From positions 1 through 23,243 of the forward strand of contig WQZR01000006.1 in the NCBI GenBank assembly GCA_009780625.1: a DNA stretch of 23,243 nt, in the 5' to 3' direction. The position numbers and the translations under genes were made by a program. The notes below the pieces were generated by a model, which was not told the DNA's origin, did not search any database, and was given only the letters and a program-made list of their open reading frames with translations. Below are positions 5,640-15,300 of the stretch, in pieces (positions within the stretch are counted from its first letter, which is position 1; every line of letters begins with the position of its first letter). This DNA is from Bacillota bacterium (GTDB lineage Bacteria > Bacillota > Clostridia > Christensenellales > UBA1242).

Positions 5640-8042
5640 TTATATAATAGTCGACCCGTTCATACTTCTGCCTACACTTCCCCATGGACCAGTTCCAACG
5701 TACTTAGCCTGGTTGTGCGTTTGCGAATTTAGGAAACCAAATCTAATCGTGGTCAATGAGCCTCTGTCTAAAACTATATTAGAGTTATCTCTGCCAACAT
5801 GAATCATTTGACTTCCATCTAGTCTACCGACAATCAAGCCCATTGGCGGTTCAAGATTTTGTGCGTTAATATTGTCAGAACCTGTAAATCTAACAATAGT
5901 ATTTGAATTTATAGTGCACGAACTTACACTTGAGTTCGCTCTCGCTAGCCCAACGACACCACCTGTTGAACGATTGTTTCTAGATATCCAAATAGTTATT
6001 AATGAACTATGAATAGATGAATGACCTAAATGACTACCTTCAAGATGTCCTACAACACCACCTCTGTAACCATTCCCTGTCAAAGTTAGGTTTTCTACTC
6101 TCGCAAAATATATTTCGCTAGTGTCTGCACGCCCAACTACACCTCCGGCAGTTGATGACTGTCTATGAATTGAAATTATACTATTTGTAACCTTAACATT
6201 ATGAATGAATGCATTCTCTGTGACTGCTGCAAGTGCACCTACGTGCACCCACTCGCCATTGTGTTGTGAACCAGTGGTTGATATATTAACATTATTCAAA
6301 GTTAACTGAGTAACACTTCCTGTCAGTCTTTCAAACATACCAAAATTTCGAACTGTATTATATTGGGTTGTAGGTATAGTAATTCTAAGGTCTGATACTG
6401 TAAAATTGTTACCTTCAAATATTCCATTGAAATTTGGAATTGGTACCCACTCACCTGCCAAAGTTATATTTCGCATCAAAACAAAATGTCCATTTGGGCT
6501 AGTTCGCATGTTTGTAAGTTCTCCTGCGGTGTATATAAACTGCATATGCTGTATACCAGAAAAATTCTGAGCTGCTTCTACTGCCTTACCAGCATTTAGG
6601 CGCCTTACCGTCTGACTTCCTGCCGGCGTTGAAATTGTGATTGTATCAGAGTTAGTCATCAACATCCCCCTAAGATTTCTAGCAGGAATATTTGGATTTA
6701 CTGACAGCATCAGTGCAGCTACACCTGCAACGTGCGGAGCTGCTGCTGAAGTTCCATTCATGGTCCAATAGTCATTATTAATACCAGTTGTTAATATGTT
6801 TTCTGATGGCATAAAAGTATTTGTCCCCCATCCTCCAGGAGCAAATATATTTACACCATTAAAACCGAAATTAGAAGAGCTGCTTGACCATTGCGAACGT
6901 GCTCCAAACCTGTCTACTGCGCCGACTGATATTAGATTTGGCACATCAACACTAGGCAAAAACTGGTTTATATCTGCTAATGTATCTGTATTTATTCCAT
7001 CATTTCCGGCCGACCAAACAAACAGCCCCGGAAATTGCCTAACGGCATCTAATAAACTAACATTCGTTCCAAAACCACCTATACTATGGTTTAGTATTGA
7101 TATTTGCTGACTAGTCCCCCACAGGTTTCTAGCGTATATAATCGCAGATATCCTATCAGCAGTAGTATGCCATGCATTACCATTACTGTCGTAGTACACA
7201 GTTTTTAATGGAACAAGTGTCACATTTTGTGCGACACCCGTTATACCTATTCCATTACCACCAACTGCTCCAATAATTCCAGCAACACCAGTTCCATGTC
7301 CGTCAATATCATTAGTTGTTGCAACATTATTATAAAAATCCCACCCAGTAGTTAGATTTGCATCTAAGTCATTGTGAAACGCAATACCGCTGTCTATGAC
7401 ACCAACTCGAACATTATGAGAACCTGATGTTATTGCCCATGCATCTCTTACATTTATTCCTTGACTTGAAGGTGCATCTCCAATAAGTGCCCACTGAAAA
7501 GAAAGTAATGGGTCGTTAGGATTTGAGTTGGGTGACAAACCAGAATCTATTGTGTTCACTCCAACATACCTCACACCACTCATTCTCTCAACCCGTCTTA
7601 CTGTGTGCAGCACATTTTCTTTGTTTTTTCCTTCAAGCTCAATATGTAAAATTTGTCTAAAAGATGTAGTATCAAAATGCTCTGCTAACGCAGGTGCATT
7701 CGTTCTAGAAACTTCTCCTCTAGAAGTAACCGCACCCTCGGGCAACGCAGTTAAATCTGTAATTGTTTTTGCTCTAATATCATTAAAGAACCTATCGTTT
7801 TCATATTTTGGAGAAGTACTAAAAAAACTATGGTCTTCATCCATAACGACAATAATACTACTATCACAAAAATCATCATCAATTGTTGCTCTACTATAAA
7901 TTTTTCTAGACTCTAGTGTTTTAGTTTCGTTTGATACTTGAATACTTTCTGATGTTAATAATGACGAATTACTACCACCAAAAGTTGACATAGTAAATGT
8001 CATAACTAGCACCAAGCAAATAGAAATAAAAATATTTTTCAT
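5640..8042 (-). CDS. Secreted subtilisin-like (S8) serine protease with GLUG-repeat tail
   Basis: An 800-residue secreted endopeptidase. A signal peptide covers about 1-22, and a propeptide region (about 45-175) contains RQILHIELEG and RRVERMSGVRYVGV, typical of subtilisin prodomains. The catalytic domain spans about 180-490 with the full triad: D217 in VGVIDSG, H249 in DGHGTGVAG and S432 in NGTSAAAPHVAG; the oxyanion Asn is N347 in WSAGNDG. It should therefore be active. The tail (500-800) has GLUG-like repeats (GGVVG near 633, 661 and 694; GLIVG at 735) and aligns along its whole length with the tail of the phospholipase at 1615-4299. The ribosome binding site AAAGGAG is 8 nt before ATG. 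The gene starts 18 bp after the lipoprotein gene with no terminator between, so they form an operon. No sortase signal is present. Confidence 0.9.
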   Translation of the reverse strand: MKNIFISICLVLVMTFTMSTFGGSNSSLLTSESIQVSNETKTLESRKIYSRATIDDDFCDSSIIVVMDEDHSFFSTSPKYENDRFFNDIRAKTITDLTALPEGAVTSRGEVSRTNAPALAEHFDTTSFRQILHIELEGKNKENVLHTVRRVERMSGVRYVGVNTIDSGLSPNSNPNDPLLSFQWALIGDAPSSQGINVRDAWAITSGSHNVRVGVIDSGIAFHNDLDANLTTGWDFYNNVATTNDIDGHGTGVAGIIGAVGGNGIGITGVAQNVTLVPLKTVYYDSNGNAWHTTADRISAIIYARNLWGTSQQISILNHSIGGFGTNVSLLDAVRQFPGLFVWSAGNDGINTDTLADINQFLPSVDVPNLISVGAVDRFGARSQWSSSSSNFGFNGVNIFAPGGWGTNTFMPSENILTTGINNDYWTMNGTSAAAPHVAGVAALMLSVNPNIPARNLRGMLMTNSDTITISTPAGSQTVRRLNAGKAVEAAQNFSGIQHMQFIYTAGELTNMRTSPNGHFVLMRNITLAGEWVPIPNFNGIFEGNNFTVSDLRITIPTTQYNTVRNFGMFERLTGSVTQLTLNNVNISTTGSQHNGEWVHVGALAAVTENAFIHNVKVTNSIISIHRQSSTAGGVVGRADTSEIYFARVENLTLTGNGYRGGVVGHLEGSHLGHSSIHSSLITIWISRNNRSTGGVVGLARANSSVSSCTINSNTIVRFTGSDNINAQNLEPPMGLIVGRLDGSQMIHVGRDNSNIVLDRGSLTTIRFGFLNSQTHNQAKYVGTGPWGSVGRSMNGSTII

Positions 8043-8060
8043 AAGATTCTCCTTTATTTT

Positions 8061-8660
8061 TTAATATGAAAAAACTATTGTTCGTGGACCCATATCTTCC
8101 CAAAAAACCTTGCCTACTCTAACACTATAATTACCAAGACCATATTCCCAAAGGTCGGATGCCATATCAACTACGTATTTTCCGTTATACTCACCCCAAA
8201 AGTTTTTAACAAAAATGTTTTCTATACTGCCACCTGCTTTTTCTATGTGACAACGATGCGCTTCAAAGAAAGTTCTTTTTATTTCTTCAGTAATTATCGG
8301 GCAAAGCTCTTGTATTTCAAATTGTGGAGTAAAATCAACCATTCTAACAACTGTCCATTCATTCTGAGGAAGAAACATCATTTCATATTGCCATAGTGGT
8401 AGTTCATATATCCACTCTGGAAATATTACTTCTTGCAAGGTTATATCATCAATAACTTCAATAACCATACCAGTCTTAAAGTAACTAATATGCATTATAT
8501 CGTCGAGTGTCAAAAGTCCTTCATTATATGCATCCTGTAGAGAATAGAAAGTTCCTACTGACGGGTTACTATCGTCATCGACATCACACGCCACCAAAAT
8601 AAACGGAAAAATAAGTGCAAGCATTCCTATAAAAATCGTTTTTAAAAATTTATTTATCAT
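8061..8660 (-). CDS. Lipoprotein upstream of the S8 protease
   Basis: A 199-residue lipoprotein. The N-terminus has a basic start, a hydrophobic stretch (8-22) and a lipobox LVAC with the lipidated Cys at position 25, followed by an acidic tether (DVDDDSNPS). Next comes YSLQDAYNEGLLTLDDIMHI, a Leu/Asp-rich helical motif I associate with small Firmicutes lipoproteins of unknown function. The rest is Trp- and Phe-rich and appears beta/alpha mixed. GGAGGT lies 7 nt before ATG 8660. It is the first gene of the operon with the protease (18-bp gap) and is preceded by a promoter overlapped by a perfect palindrome. A role in holding, folding or restraining the protease at the membrane is inference from position. 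Confidence 0.8.
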   Translation of the reverse strand: MINKFLKTIFIGMLALIFPFILVACDVDDDSNPSVGTFYSLQDAYNEGLLTLDDIMHISYFKTGMVIEVIDDITLQEVIFPEWIYELPLWQYEMMFLPQNEWTVVRMVDFTPQFEIQELCPIITEEIKRTFFEAHRCHIEKAGGSIENIFVKNFWGEYNGKYVVDMASDLWEYGLGNYSVRVGKVFWEDMGPRTIVFSY

Positions 8661-8693
8661 TATTTACCTCCATTTATAAATAGAATTAATAAA

Positions 8694-8722
8694 GTTATAT
8701 TAGTTCTAATATAACATGTTTA
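8694..8722 (-). promoter_or_regulatory. Promoter overlapped by a perfect 10-2-10 palindrome
   Basis: TAAACA (8717-8722), 17 nt, then TATAAC (8694-8699) reads as a promoter for the lipoprotein-protease operon. The palindrome GTTATATTAG, two Ts, CTAATATAAC (8694-8715) fills the -10 and nearly the whole spacer, an ideal repressor site. It has the same 10-2-10 geometry as the palindrome at 995-1016 but a different sequence. Confidence 0.55.
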
Positions 8723-8727
8723 AAACA

Positions 8728-8753
8728 AAAAAACCGCCCGAAGGCGGTTTTTT
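8728..8753 (-). terminator. Terminator of the rpoB-rpoC operon
   Basis: On the minus strand CCGCC and GGCGG form a stem closed by a TTCG tetraloop, preceded by As and followed by seven Ts. The rpoC stop codon TAA (8752-8754) overlaps the upstream A-run. Confidence 0.92.
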
Positions 8754-11700
8754 ATTCATCAATGTTTTCAAGTTTTTGTTCTGCTTCAAGTTCTTCGTAT
8801 TCTGTTAGGTGCTCGTGTCTAATAACCTTGATATCTCTATATGCCTTGAAACCTGTTCCAGCTGGAATCTGCTTACCGATGATGATGTTTTCTTTAAGAC
8901 CAGTAAGTCTGTCCACCTTTCCTTTGATTGCAGCTGATGTAAGAACAGATGCAGTTTGTTGGAACGATGCCGCTGAAAGGAAACTTTCTGCGTTTAGAGA
9001 TGCTTTTGTGATTCCTAGAAGAACACGTCTTGCAGTTGCTGGCTCTTTTCCTCTAAGAAGTGCTTCTTGGTTTGCCGCTTCGTATGTGAAGATGTCCACA
9101 AACTCGCCTGGAAGTAAGTCTGTGCTTCCGCTGTTTTCGATTTTAACTTTTCTAAGCATTTGTCTGATTACAAGTTCAACGTGCTTGTCGTTAATCGAAA
9201 TCGCTTGTTGAGCATATGCTGAAACAATTTCTTCAAGAAGATAGTTTTGAACTGCTCCAATACCTCTTGTTTTAAGAACTTCAGCAGGGTTTAAGTTACC
9301 TTCTGTAAGTGGAGTGCCTGGTTCAACCACGTCTCCTGGCTTAACAAGAAGCTTGATTCCAAATGGAATAAGATATCCAATTGCACCATCTGCAGTTGTT
9401 ACAATAACTTCGTCTCGCTTGTCTGCTTTTCTGATTGTAACTCTTCCTGCAACTTCTGAAATAACTGCAACACCTTTTGGTTTTCTTGCTTCAAAAAGTT
9501 CTTCAACCCTTGGAAGACCTTGCGTGATGTCGCTTGTTGTTGCAATACCACCGGTGTGGAAAGTTCTCATTGTCAACTGTGTTCCGTTTTCCCCAATAGA
9601 TTGTGCAGCGATAATCCCCACTGCTTCCCCAATTGGAACTAGACCAGCTTGCGCCATGTTTCTTCCATAGCACTTAGCACACACACCACGCTTAGAACGG
9701 CAAGTCAACACTGTTCTGATTTCAACTTCTGTAAGACCAGATGTTGCAATGATGTCTGTTTTTGAGTTTGTAATCATTTCGCCAGCCTTAACAATAACTT
9801 CGCCTGTTGCTGGGTGCTTAACATCATTGATTGCAATACGTCCATTAATTCTTGCTGGAAGGTTTTCAAGAACGCTTCCATCTTTTGTGATTGCTTTAAT
9901 CACTTGACCTCTAACTCTTTCGCCAAGGTTTTTGAAACAGTCGTCTTCATAAATAACCACGTCTTGAGAAATGTCAACAAGTCTTCTTGTCAGATAACCT
10001 GCTGTTGCTGTTCTAAGTGCAGTGTCGATAAGACCTTTTCTTGCACCACGTCCAGACATGAAGTATTCTAGGTTTGAAAGTCCAAGTCTATAGTTTGATT
10101 TAATCGGAACGTCAATTTTGTCTCCAGACGCCGTAACGATTTGACCTCTCATCCCAGCAAGCTGTTTAAGCTGGTCCATGTTTGCCCTTGCTTTTGAAAT
10201 AGCCATAATCTTGATTGGGTTGAAGTTGTCCCATTTCTTTTCAATTTCTTTTGTGATTCTAACAGTTGTTTCATCCCAAATTGTTTGGTTGATTCTTTTC
10301 TTTTCTGCAAGCGTAATCAAACCACGTCTAAATTTCTTATCGTTCTCCGCAACTTTTTCGTCTGCTTCGTCGATGATTGCTTGTCTTGCTTCTGGAATTT
10401 CCATGTCGAAAATTGAAATTGAGTTTGAAGCAAGTGTTGCATATTTGAAACCGATTGCTTTAATGTCGTCTAGCATTCTAACCATGCTTGCGTTGTCTAC
10501 GTTAAAGAACGCCTTATAAACAATGTCTGAAAGTTTGCCTTTGTCTGCAACAAAGTCGATTTCATATTTAAGAACGTTTTCTTCTTTTGTTCTGTCAACA
10601 AAACCGATTGATTGTGGAATTGTTCTGTTGAATAAAACTCTTCCAACAGATGTTTCAACAAGTCCTGAAATAGTTTTTCCTTTAAACTCTGCAGTTCTTC
10701 TAACTTTAACTTTTGCTTGAAGGTCTAAAACTTTTTGCTCATAAGCTAGAATAATTTCTTCTTCGTCTTTAAACACCATGCCTTCGCCTTTGGCTTTTTC
10801 ACGGTATACAGTTAGATAATAAGCACCCATAACCATGTCTTGTGTTGGAGCAACCGTTGGTTTTCCATCACCTGGTTTTAGAAGGTTGTTTGTTGAAAGC
10901 ATAAGGAATCTTGCTTCTGCTTGTGCTTCCACAGAAAGTGGAACGTGAACCGCCATTTGGTCTCCGTCGAAGTCAGCGTTAAACCCAACGCACACAAGTG
11001 GGTGAAGACGAATTGCGTTTCCGTCGATAAGAACTGGTTCGAATGCCATGAAACCAAGTCTGTGTAGAGTTGGTTGTCTGTTTAGCAAAACTGGGTGGTC
11101 TTTAATAACTTCTTCAAGAACGTCCCAAACAATTGGTCTTGCTTTTTCAACAAGTCTTCTTGCAGACTTGATGTTTGAAGAAACGTTAAGTTCAACAAGT
11201 CTTCTTAGAACAAACGGCTTGAATAGCTCAAGTGCCATATTTTTTGAAAGACCGCACTGATACATCTTAAGTGATGGACCAGCAACAATAACTGAACGTC
11301 CAGAATAGTCAACACGTTTTCCAAGAAGGTTTCCTCTAAAACGCCCTTGCTTTCCGTGAAGAATTGCAGTAAGTGATTTAAGTTCGTGACGTGAACTTGT
11401 AACCGCTCTGCCTCTCTTTCCGTTGTCGATTAGAGAGTCAACTGCTTCTTGAAGCATACGCTTTTCGTTTCTGATAATAATATCAGGAGCACCAAGTTCA
11501 AGAAGTTTTTTAAGACGGTTGTTTCTGTTAATCACTCTTCTATATAAATCGTTAAGGTCAGATGTTGCCATCTTTCCACCTTCAAGTTGAACAATTGGTC
11601 TAAGTTCTGGTGGAATAACTGGAAGTGCTTCCAAAATCATCCACTCAGGTCTGTTTTTTGATTTGTTAAACATTTCAAAAATTTCAAGTCTAGAAATTGC

Positions 11701-12318
11701 TTTAAGTCTTTTTTGTCCTTTAAATTCAACAACTTCTCTCTTAAGTTGAGCTAGTTCTTTTTCAACATCAATTTTTGCAAGAACTTCTCTGATTGCTTCT
11801 GCACCCATTCCTGCTCTAAACGCGTCAAAACCAAACTTCTCTTGTGCATCTCTATATTCTCTGTCTGAAAGAATTTGTTTATATTCAAGGTCTGTGTTTC
11901 TTGGGTCTATAACGATATAGTTTACATAATAAAGAACTTGCTCTAGGCTCTTAACTGTCAAGTCAAGCACTAGACCAATTTTTGAAGGAACACCTCTGAA
12001 ATACCAGATGTGGCTTACAGGAGTAGCAAGCTCAATGTGCCCCATTCTTTCACGTCTAACATGGTTCTTTGTAACTTCAACGCCGCACTTATCGCACACA
12101 ACACCTTTGTGTCTAATTCTTTTATATTTCCCGCAGTGGCATTCCCAGTCTTTATATGGTCCAAAAATTCTTTGACAGAAAAGACCTTCCATCTCTGGCT
12201 TTTGCGTTCTATAGTTAATCGTTTCTGGCTTTTTAACTTCGCCACGAGACCAAGCTCTGATTTTCTCGCTTCCTGCTAGCCCAATTTTTATTGCGCTAAA
12301 GTTGTTTAATTCGAACAT
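8752..12318 (-). CDS. rpoC: DNA-directed RNA polymerase subunit beta-prime
   Basis: The 1188-residue beta-prime subunit of core RNA polymerase. The first zinc site is C60, C62, C75 and C78, and the catalytic Mg site is NADFDGDQM (D449, D451, D453). The second zinc site is C794, C873, C880 and C883. The bridge-helix and trigger-loop region is clear (GMRGQIVTASG, about 723-733, then GARKGLIDTALRTATAGYLTRRLVD). The length is usual for Firmicutes, without the large insertions of proteobacterial forms. Small oddities are CVGFNADF where EAFNADF is common, and SGRGARKG where a His usually precedes GARKG. AGGAG precedes ATG 12318. It is 44 bp downstream of rpoB and co-transcribed with it, and ends directly on a strong terminator. 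Confidence 0.98.
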   Translation of the reverse strand: MFELNNFSAIKIGLAGSEKIRAWSRGEVKKPETINYRTQKPEMEGLFCQRIFGPYKDWECHCGKYKRIRHKGVVCDKCGVEVTKNHVRRERMGHIELATPVSHIWYFRGVPSKIGLVLDLTVKSLEQVLYYVNYIVIDPRNTDLEYKQILSDREYRDAQEKFGFDAFRAGMGAEAIREVLAKIDVEKELAQLKREVVEFKGQKRLKAISRLEIFEMFNKSKNRPEWMILEALPVIPPELRPIVQLEGGKMATSDLNDLYRRVINRNNRLKKLLELGAPDIIIRNEKRMLQEAVDSLIDNGKRGRAVTSSRHELKSLTAILHGKQGRFRGNLLGKRVDYSGRSVIVAGPSLKMYQCGLSKNMALELFKPFVLRRLVELNVSSNIKSARRLVEKARPIVWDVLEEVIKDHPVLLNRQPTLHRLGFMAFEPVLIDGNAIRLHPLVCVGFNADFDGDQMAVHVPLSVEAQAEARFLMLSTNNLLKPGDGKPTVAPTQDMVMGAYYLTVYREKAKGEGMVFKDEEEIILAYEQKVLDLQAKVKVRRTAEFKGKTISGLVETSVGRVLFNRTIPQSIGFVDRTKEENVLKYEIDFVADKGKLSDIVYKAFFNVDNASMVRMLDDIKAIGFKYATLASNSISIFDMEIPEARQAIIDEADEKVAENDKKFRRGLITLAEKKRINQTIWDETTVRITKEIEKKWDNFNPIKIMAISKARANMDQLKQLAGMRGQIVTASGDKIDVPIKSNYRLGLSNLEYFMSGRGARKGLIDTALRTATAGYLTRRLVDISQDVVIYEDDCFKNLGERVRGQVIKAITKDGSVLENLPARINGRIAINDVKHPATGEVIVKAGEMITNSKTDIIATSGLTEVEIRTVLTCRSKRGVCAKCYGRNMAQAGLVPIGEAVGIIAAQSIGENGTQLTMRTFHTGGIATTSDITQGLPRVEELFEARKPKGVAVISEVAGRVTIRKADKRDEVIVTTADGAIGYLIPFGIKLLVKPGDVVEPGTPLTEGNLNPAEVLKTRGIGAVQNYLLEEIVSAYAQQAISINDKHVELVIRQMLRKVKIENSGSTDLLPGEFVDIFTYEAANQEALLRGKEPATARRVLLGITKASLNAESFLSAASFQQTASVLTSAAIKGKVDRLTGLKENIIIGKQIPAGTGFKAYRDIKVIRHEHLTEYEELEAEQKLENIDE

Positions 12319-12362
12319 TTTCTTACTCCTATATTCTAAATTTCAAATTTCGGTTTATATAA

Positions 12363-15300
12363 CTAGTCGAACAAATCGTCTGTATCTACTGAAGTGTCAT
12401 CCATTTTTGCAAGGTCACCTAGAAGGTTTGACATCATGTTGTCTTCTGCTTGGTCAAGCACGTCCACAACCTCAATAACTGTATCTTGGAAAGGTGTCTC
12501 TTCTGTTTCCATTGCAGCAAGTTCTTCCACGTTAACTTCCTTACCTTCTTCTGTCAACACGTCAACGTCAAGTGCAAGTGCTTGGAATTCTTTAACAAGA
12601 ACCCTAAACCCTTCTGGAATGCTTGGCTCTCCAAGCGGTGTTCCATGAACAATGCTGTCATACATTTTAAATCTTCCAGCAATGTCGTCCGATTTAACTG
12701 TCAACATCTCTTGAAGAAGTGCAGACGCACCATATGCTTCAAGTGCCCAAACTTCCATCTCCCCAAGTTTCTGTCCACCGTTTTGCGAACGTCCACCAAG
12801 TGGCTGTCTTGTAACCATTGTGTATGGTCCAATGCTTCTTGCGTTAACCTTAGAGTCAACCATGTGGTCTAGTTTAAGCATATACTTATAACCAACTGTT
12901 GTGTCGTTTAGGAACGGTTCGCCAGTTCTTCCATCATATAGCCTCATTTTTCCGTTTAGCGGCAATCCGTTTTCTTTAAACATGTTTTGAATGATTTGCT
13001 CGTTTGCACCATTGAAACATGGAGTTTCAACATGAATGCCAAGAGTTTTTGCAATAAGCCCCATGTGAGTTTCCAAAACCTGTCCAACGTTCATCCTTGA
13101 TGGAACGCCCAGTGGGTTTAGAAGCATATCGATTGGTTGGCCGTTTGCCATAAATGGCATGTCTGCTGCTGGCATAACTTTTGCAACAATACCTTTGTTA
13201 CCGTGTCTTCCAGCCATTTTGTCACCCACGCTGATTTTACGTTTTTGAGCAACGAAAACCTTAACTTGAGTGTTCACGCCGTTATCTAGTTCGTCTTTGT
13301 TTTTTCTTGAAAGAATCTTAACATCAACAACAACACCACCTTCTCCGTTTTCAACACGAAGTGATGTGTCTTTAACTTCTCTAGATTTCTCTCCAAAGAT
13401 TGCTCTTAAAAGTCTTTCTTCTGGGTTTAACTCTGTTTCACCTTTTGGTGTAACTTTTCCAACAAGAATGTCGCCTGGTTCAACATATGCACCAATTCTG
13501 ATGATTCCGTTTTCATCAAGGTCTTTAAGCGCAGATTCCCCAACTGAAGGAATATCTCTTGTAATCTCTTCGTCGCCTAGTTTTGTTGTTGTTGCTTTTG
13601 TTGAAGCTTCCATTAGGTAGATTGAAGTGAAAACGTCTTCTTTAACAATTCTTTCGTTGATGATAATCGCGTCTTCAAAGTTATATCCTTCCCAGTTCAT
13701 ATATGCAATAAGAATGTTCTTTCCAACTGAAAGTTCACCTTCAGAACATGCATAACCGTCAGCAAGAATATCTCCCGCTTTAACTTTTTCACCCTTAACA
13801 ACAAGAGTTCTAGAGTTCTTACATGTTTTTTTGTATGTCTTTTCAAATTTAGTCAGAATGTGTTCTTCAAGTTTGTTGTCTGTTGTTTTAACAACAATTC
13901 TGTCTGCTGATGCATAAGTCACAACACCATCAGATTTTGAAATTGTCAAATCTCCGCCATCTCTAACAATAATCGCTTCCATACCTGTTGAAACAAGTGG
14001 AGCTTCTGTTTTAATAAGTGGAAGACCTTGACGTTGCATGTTTGCTGCCATCAGGGCACGCGTTGCGTCGTCGTTCTCAATAAATGGAACTAGTGCTGCA
14101 GATGTCGACATAAATTGTTTAAGTGAAACGTCTAGATAGTCAACTTGGCTTGCGTTCACATAAATAACTTCTGCGTTCTTTCTAACAACAATACGGTTAG
14201 AAACAAATTTTCTTTCTTTATCAAGTGGCTCACACGCTTGAGCAATGCAAGCTCCGTCTTCTTCGTCTGCTGAAAGGTAAACGATTTCATTTGTAACCAC
14301 ACCCTTTTCTTTGTCTACTCTAAGGTATGGAGTGATAAGGAAACCAAATTCGTTCACTTTTGCATGAGATGCAAGGTTTAGTGTGATACCAATGCTTTCC
14401 CCTTCTGGAGTTTCAATAGGGCAAATTCTTCCATATTGTGTATAGTGAATATCCCTAACTTCTGCGCCAGCTCTTTCTTTCGAAAGTCCGCCAGGACCGT
14501 CTGATGTGATTTTTCTTTTTTCTGCAAATGCTGAAAGCGGGTTAACATCGTCCATGTTTTGTGAAAGCTGTCCGCTTGAAACGAAATCTTTAATTGCAAC
14601 GTTGATTGGTCTAGAAGACACAACGCTTGCTGGTGTAACTTCTGAAAGGTTTGCAATTTGAAGTTTTTCTTGAACTGATTGTCTAAGTTTAATAATACCG
14701 CCACGGAAAGCCGCTTCAAGTGTTTCACCAACTGGTCTGATTCTTCTGTTTCCAAGGTGGTCGATTTCGTCAACTCTTCCCATTCCTTCATTAAGGTCTA
14801 GAAGATAGCCAATAGATGCAACAAGGTCGTCAAGTGTAAGAACATAACCAATAAGGTCGTCTCTGTTTTCAATGATTGCCTTAACTCTCTTTTCTTTTGA
14901 CTTGTTTTCAGTCATAAGTTTTTTAAGCAATGGATAGTGAACATATAGGTTTTTTGCAAAACCTGGAAGGTCTTTCTCTGCAAAACCTGTATATTCAAAA
15001 ATACAAACTCTTGCGTTTCCAATAACTTTATATTCTTTGTCGCCTGGAAGAGAGATATAAACCTCATTCACCCCAGTGTTTTGAATCTCAGTTGCTTTGT
15101 CTCTTGAAATTTCTTCATCTTTTTTAAGAAGAACTTCGCCATCTGGAGAAACAATATCACGTGTTGTGATTTGTCCTCTAATTCTTGAAGCAAGTCCTAA
15201 TTTTTGGTTGATTTTAAATCTTCCATATTCTCTTAGGTCATATCTAGCTTGAAGGAAGAAAAGTTCTTTTATATACCTTCTTGCTGCAGAAATTGAAGGA

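Noticed and set aside
8762..9211. Long plus-strand frames opposite rpoC and rpoB (for example 8762-9211, 13270-13620)
   Set aside because: They are antisense shadows of strongly biased coding sequence in universally conserved genes, without ribosome binding sites or recognisable products.
14378..14791. 137-codon minus-strand frame inside rpoB in another frame
   Set aside because: It overlaps the essential core of rpoB in a shifted frame with no independent signals.
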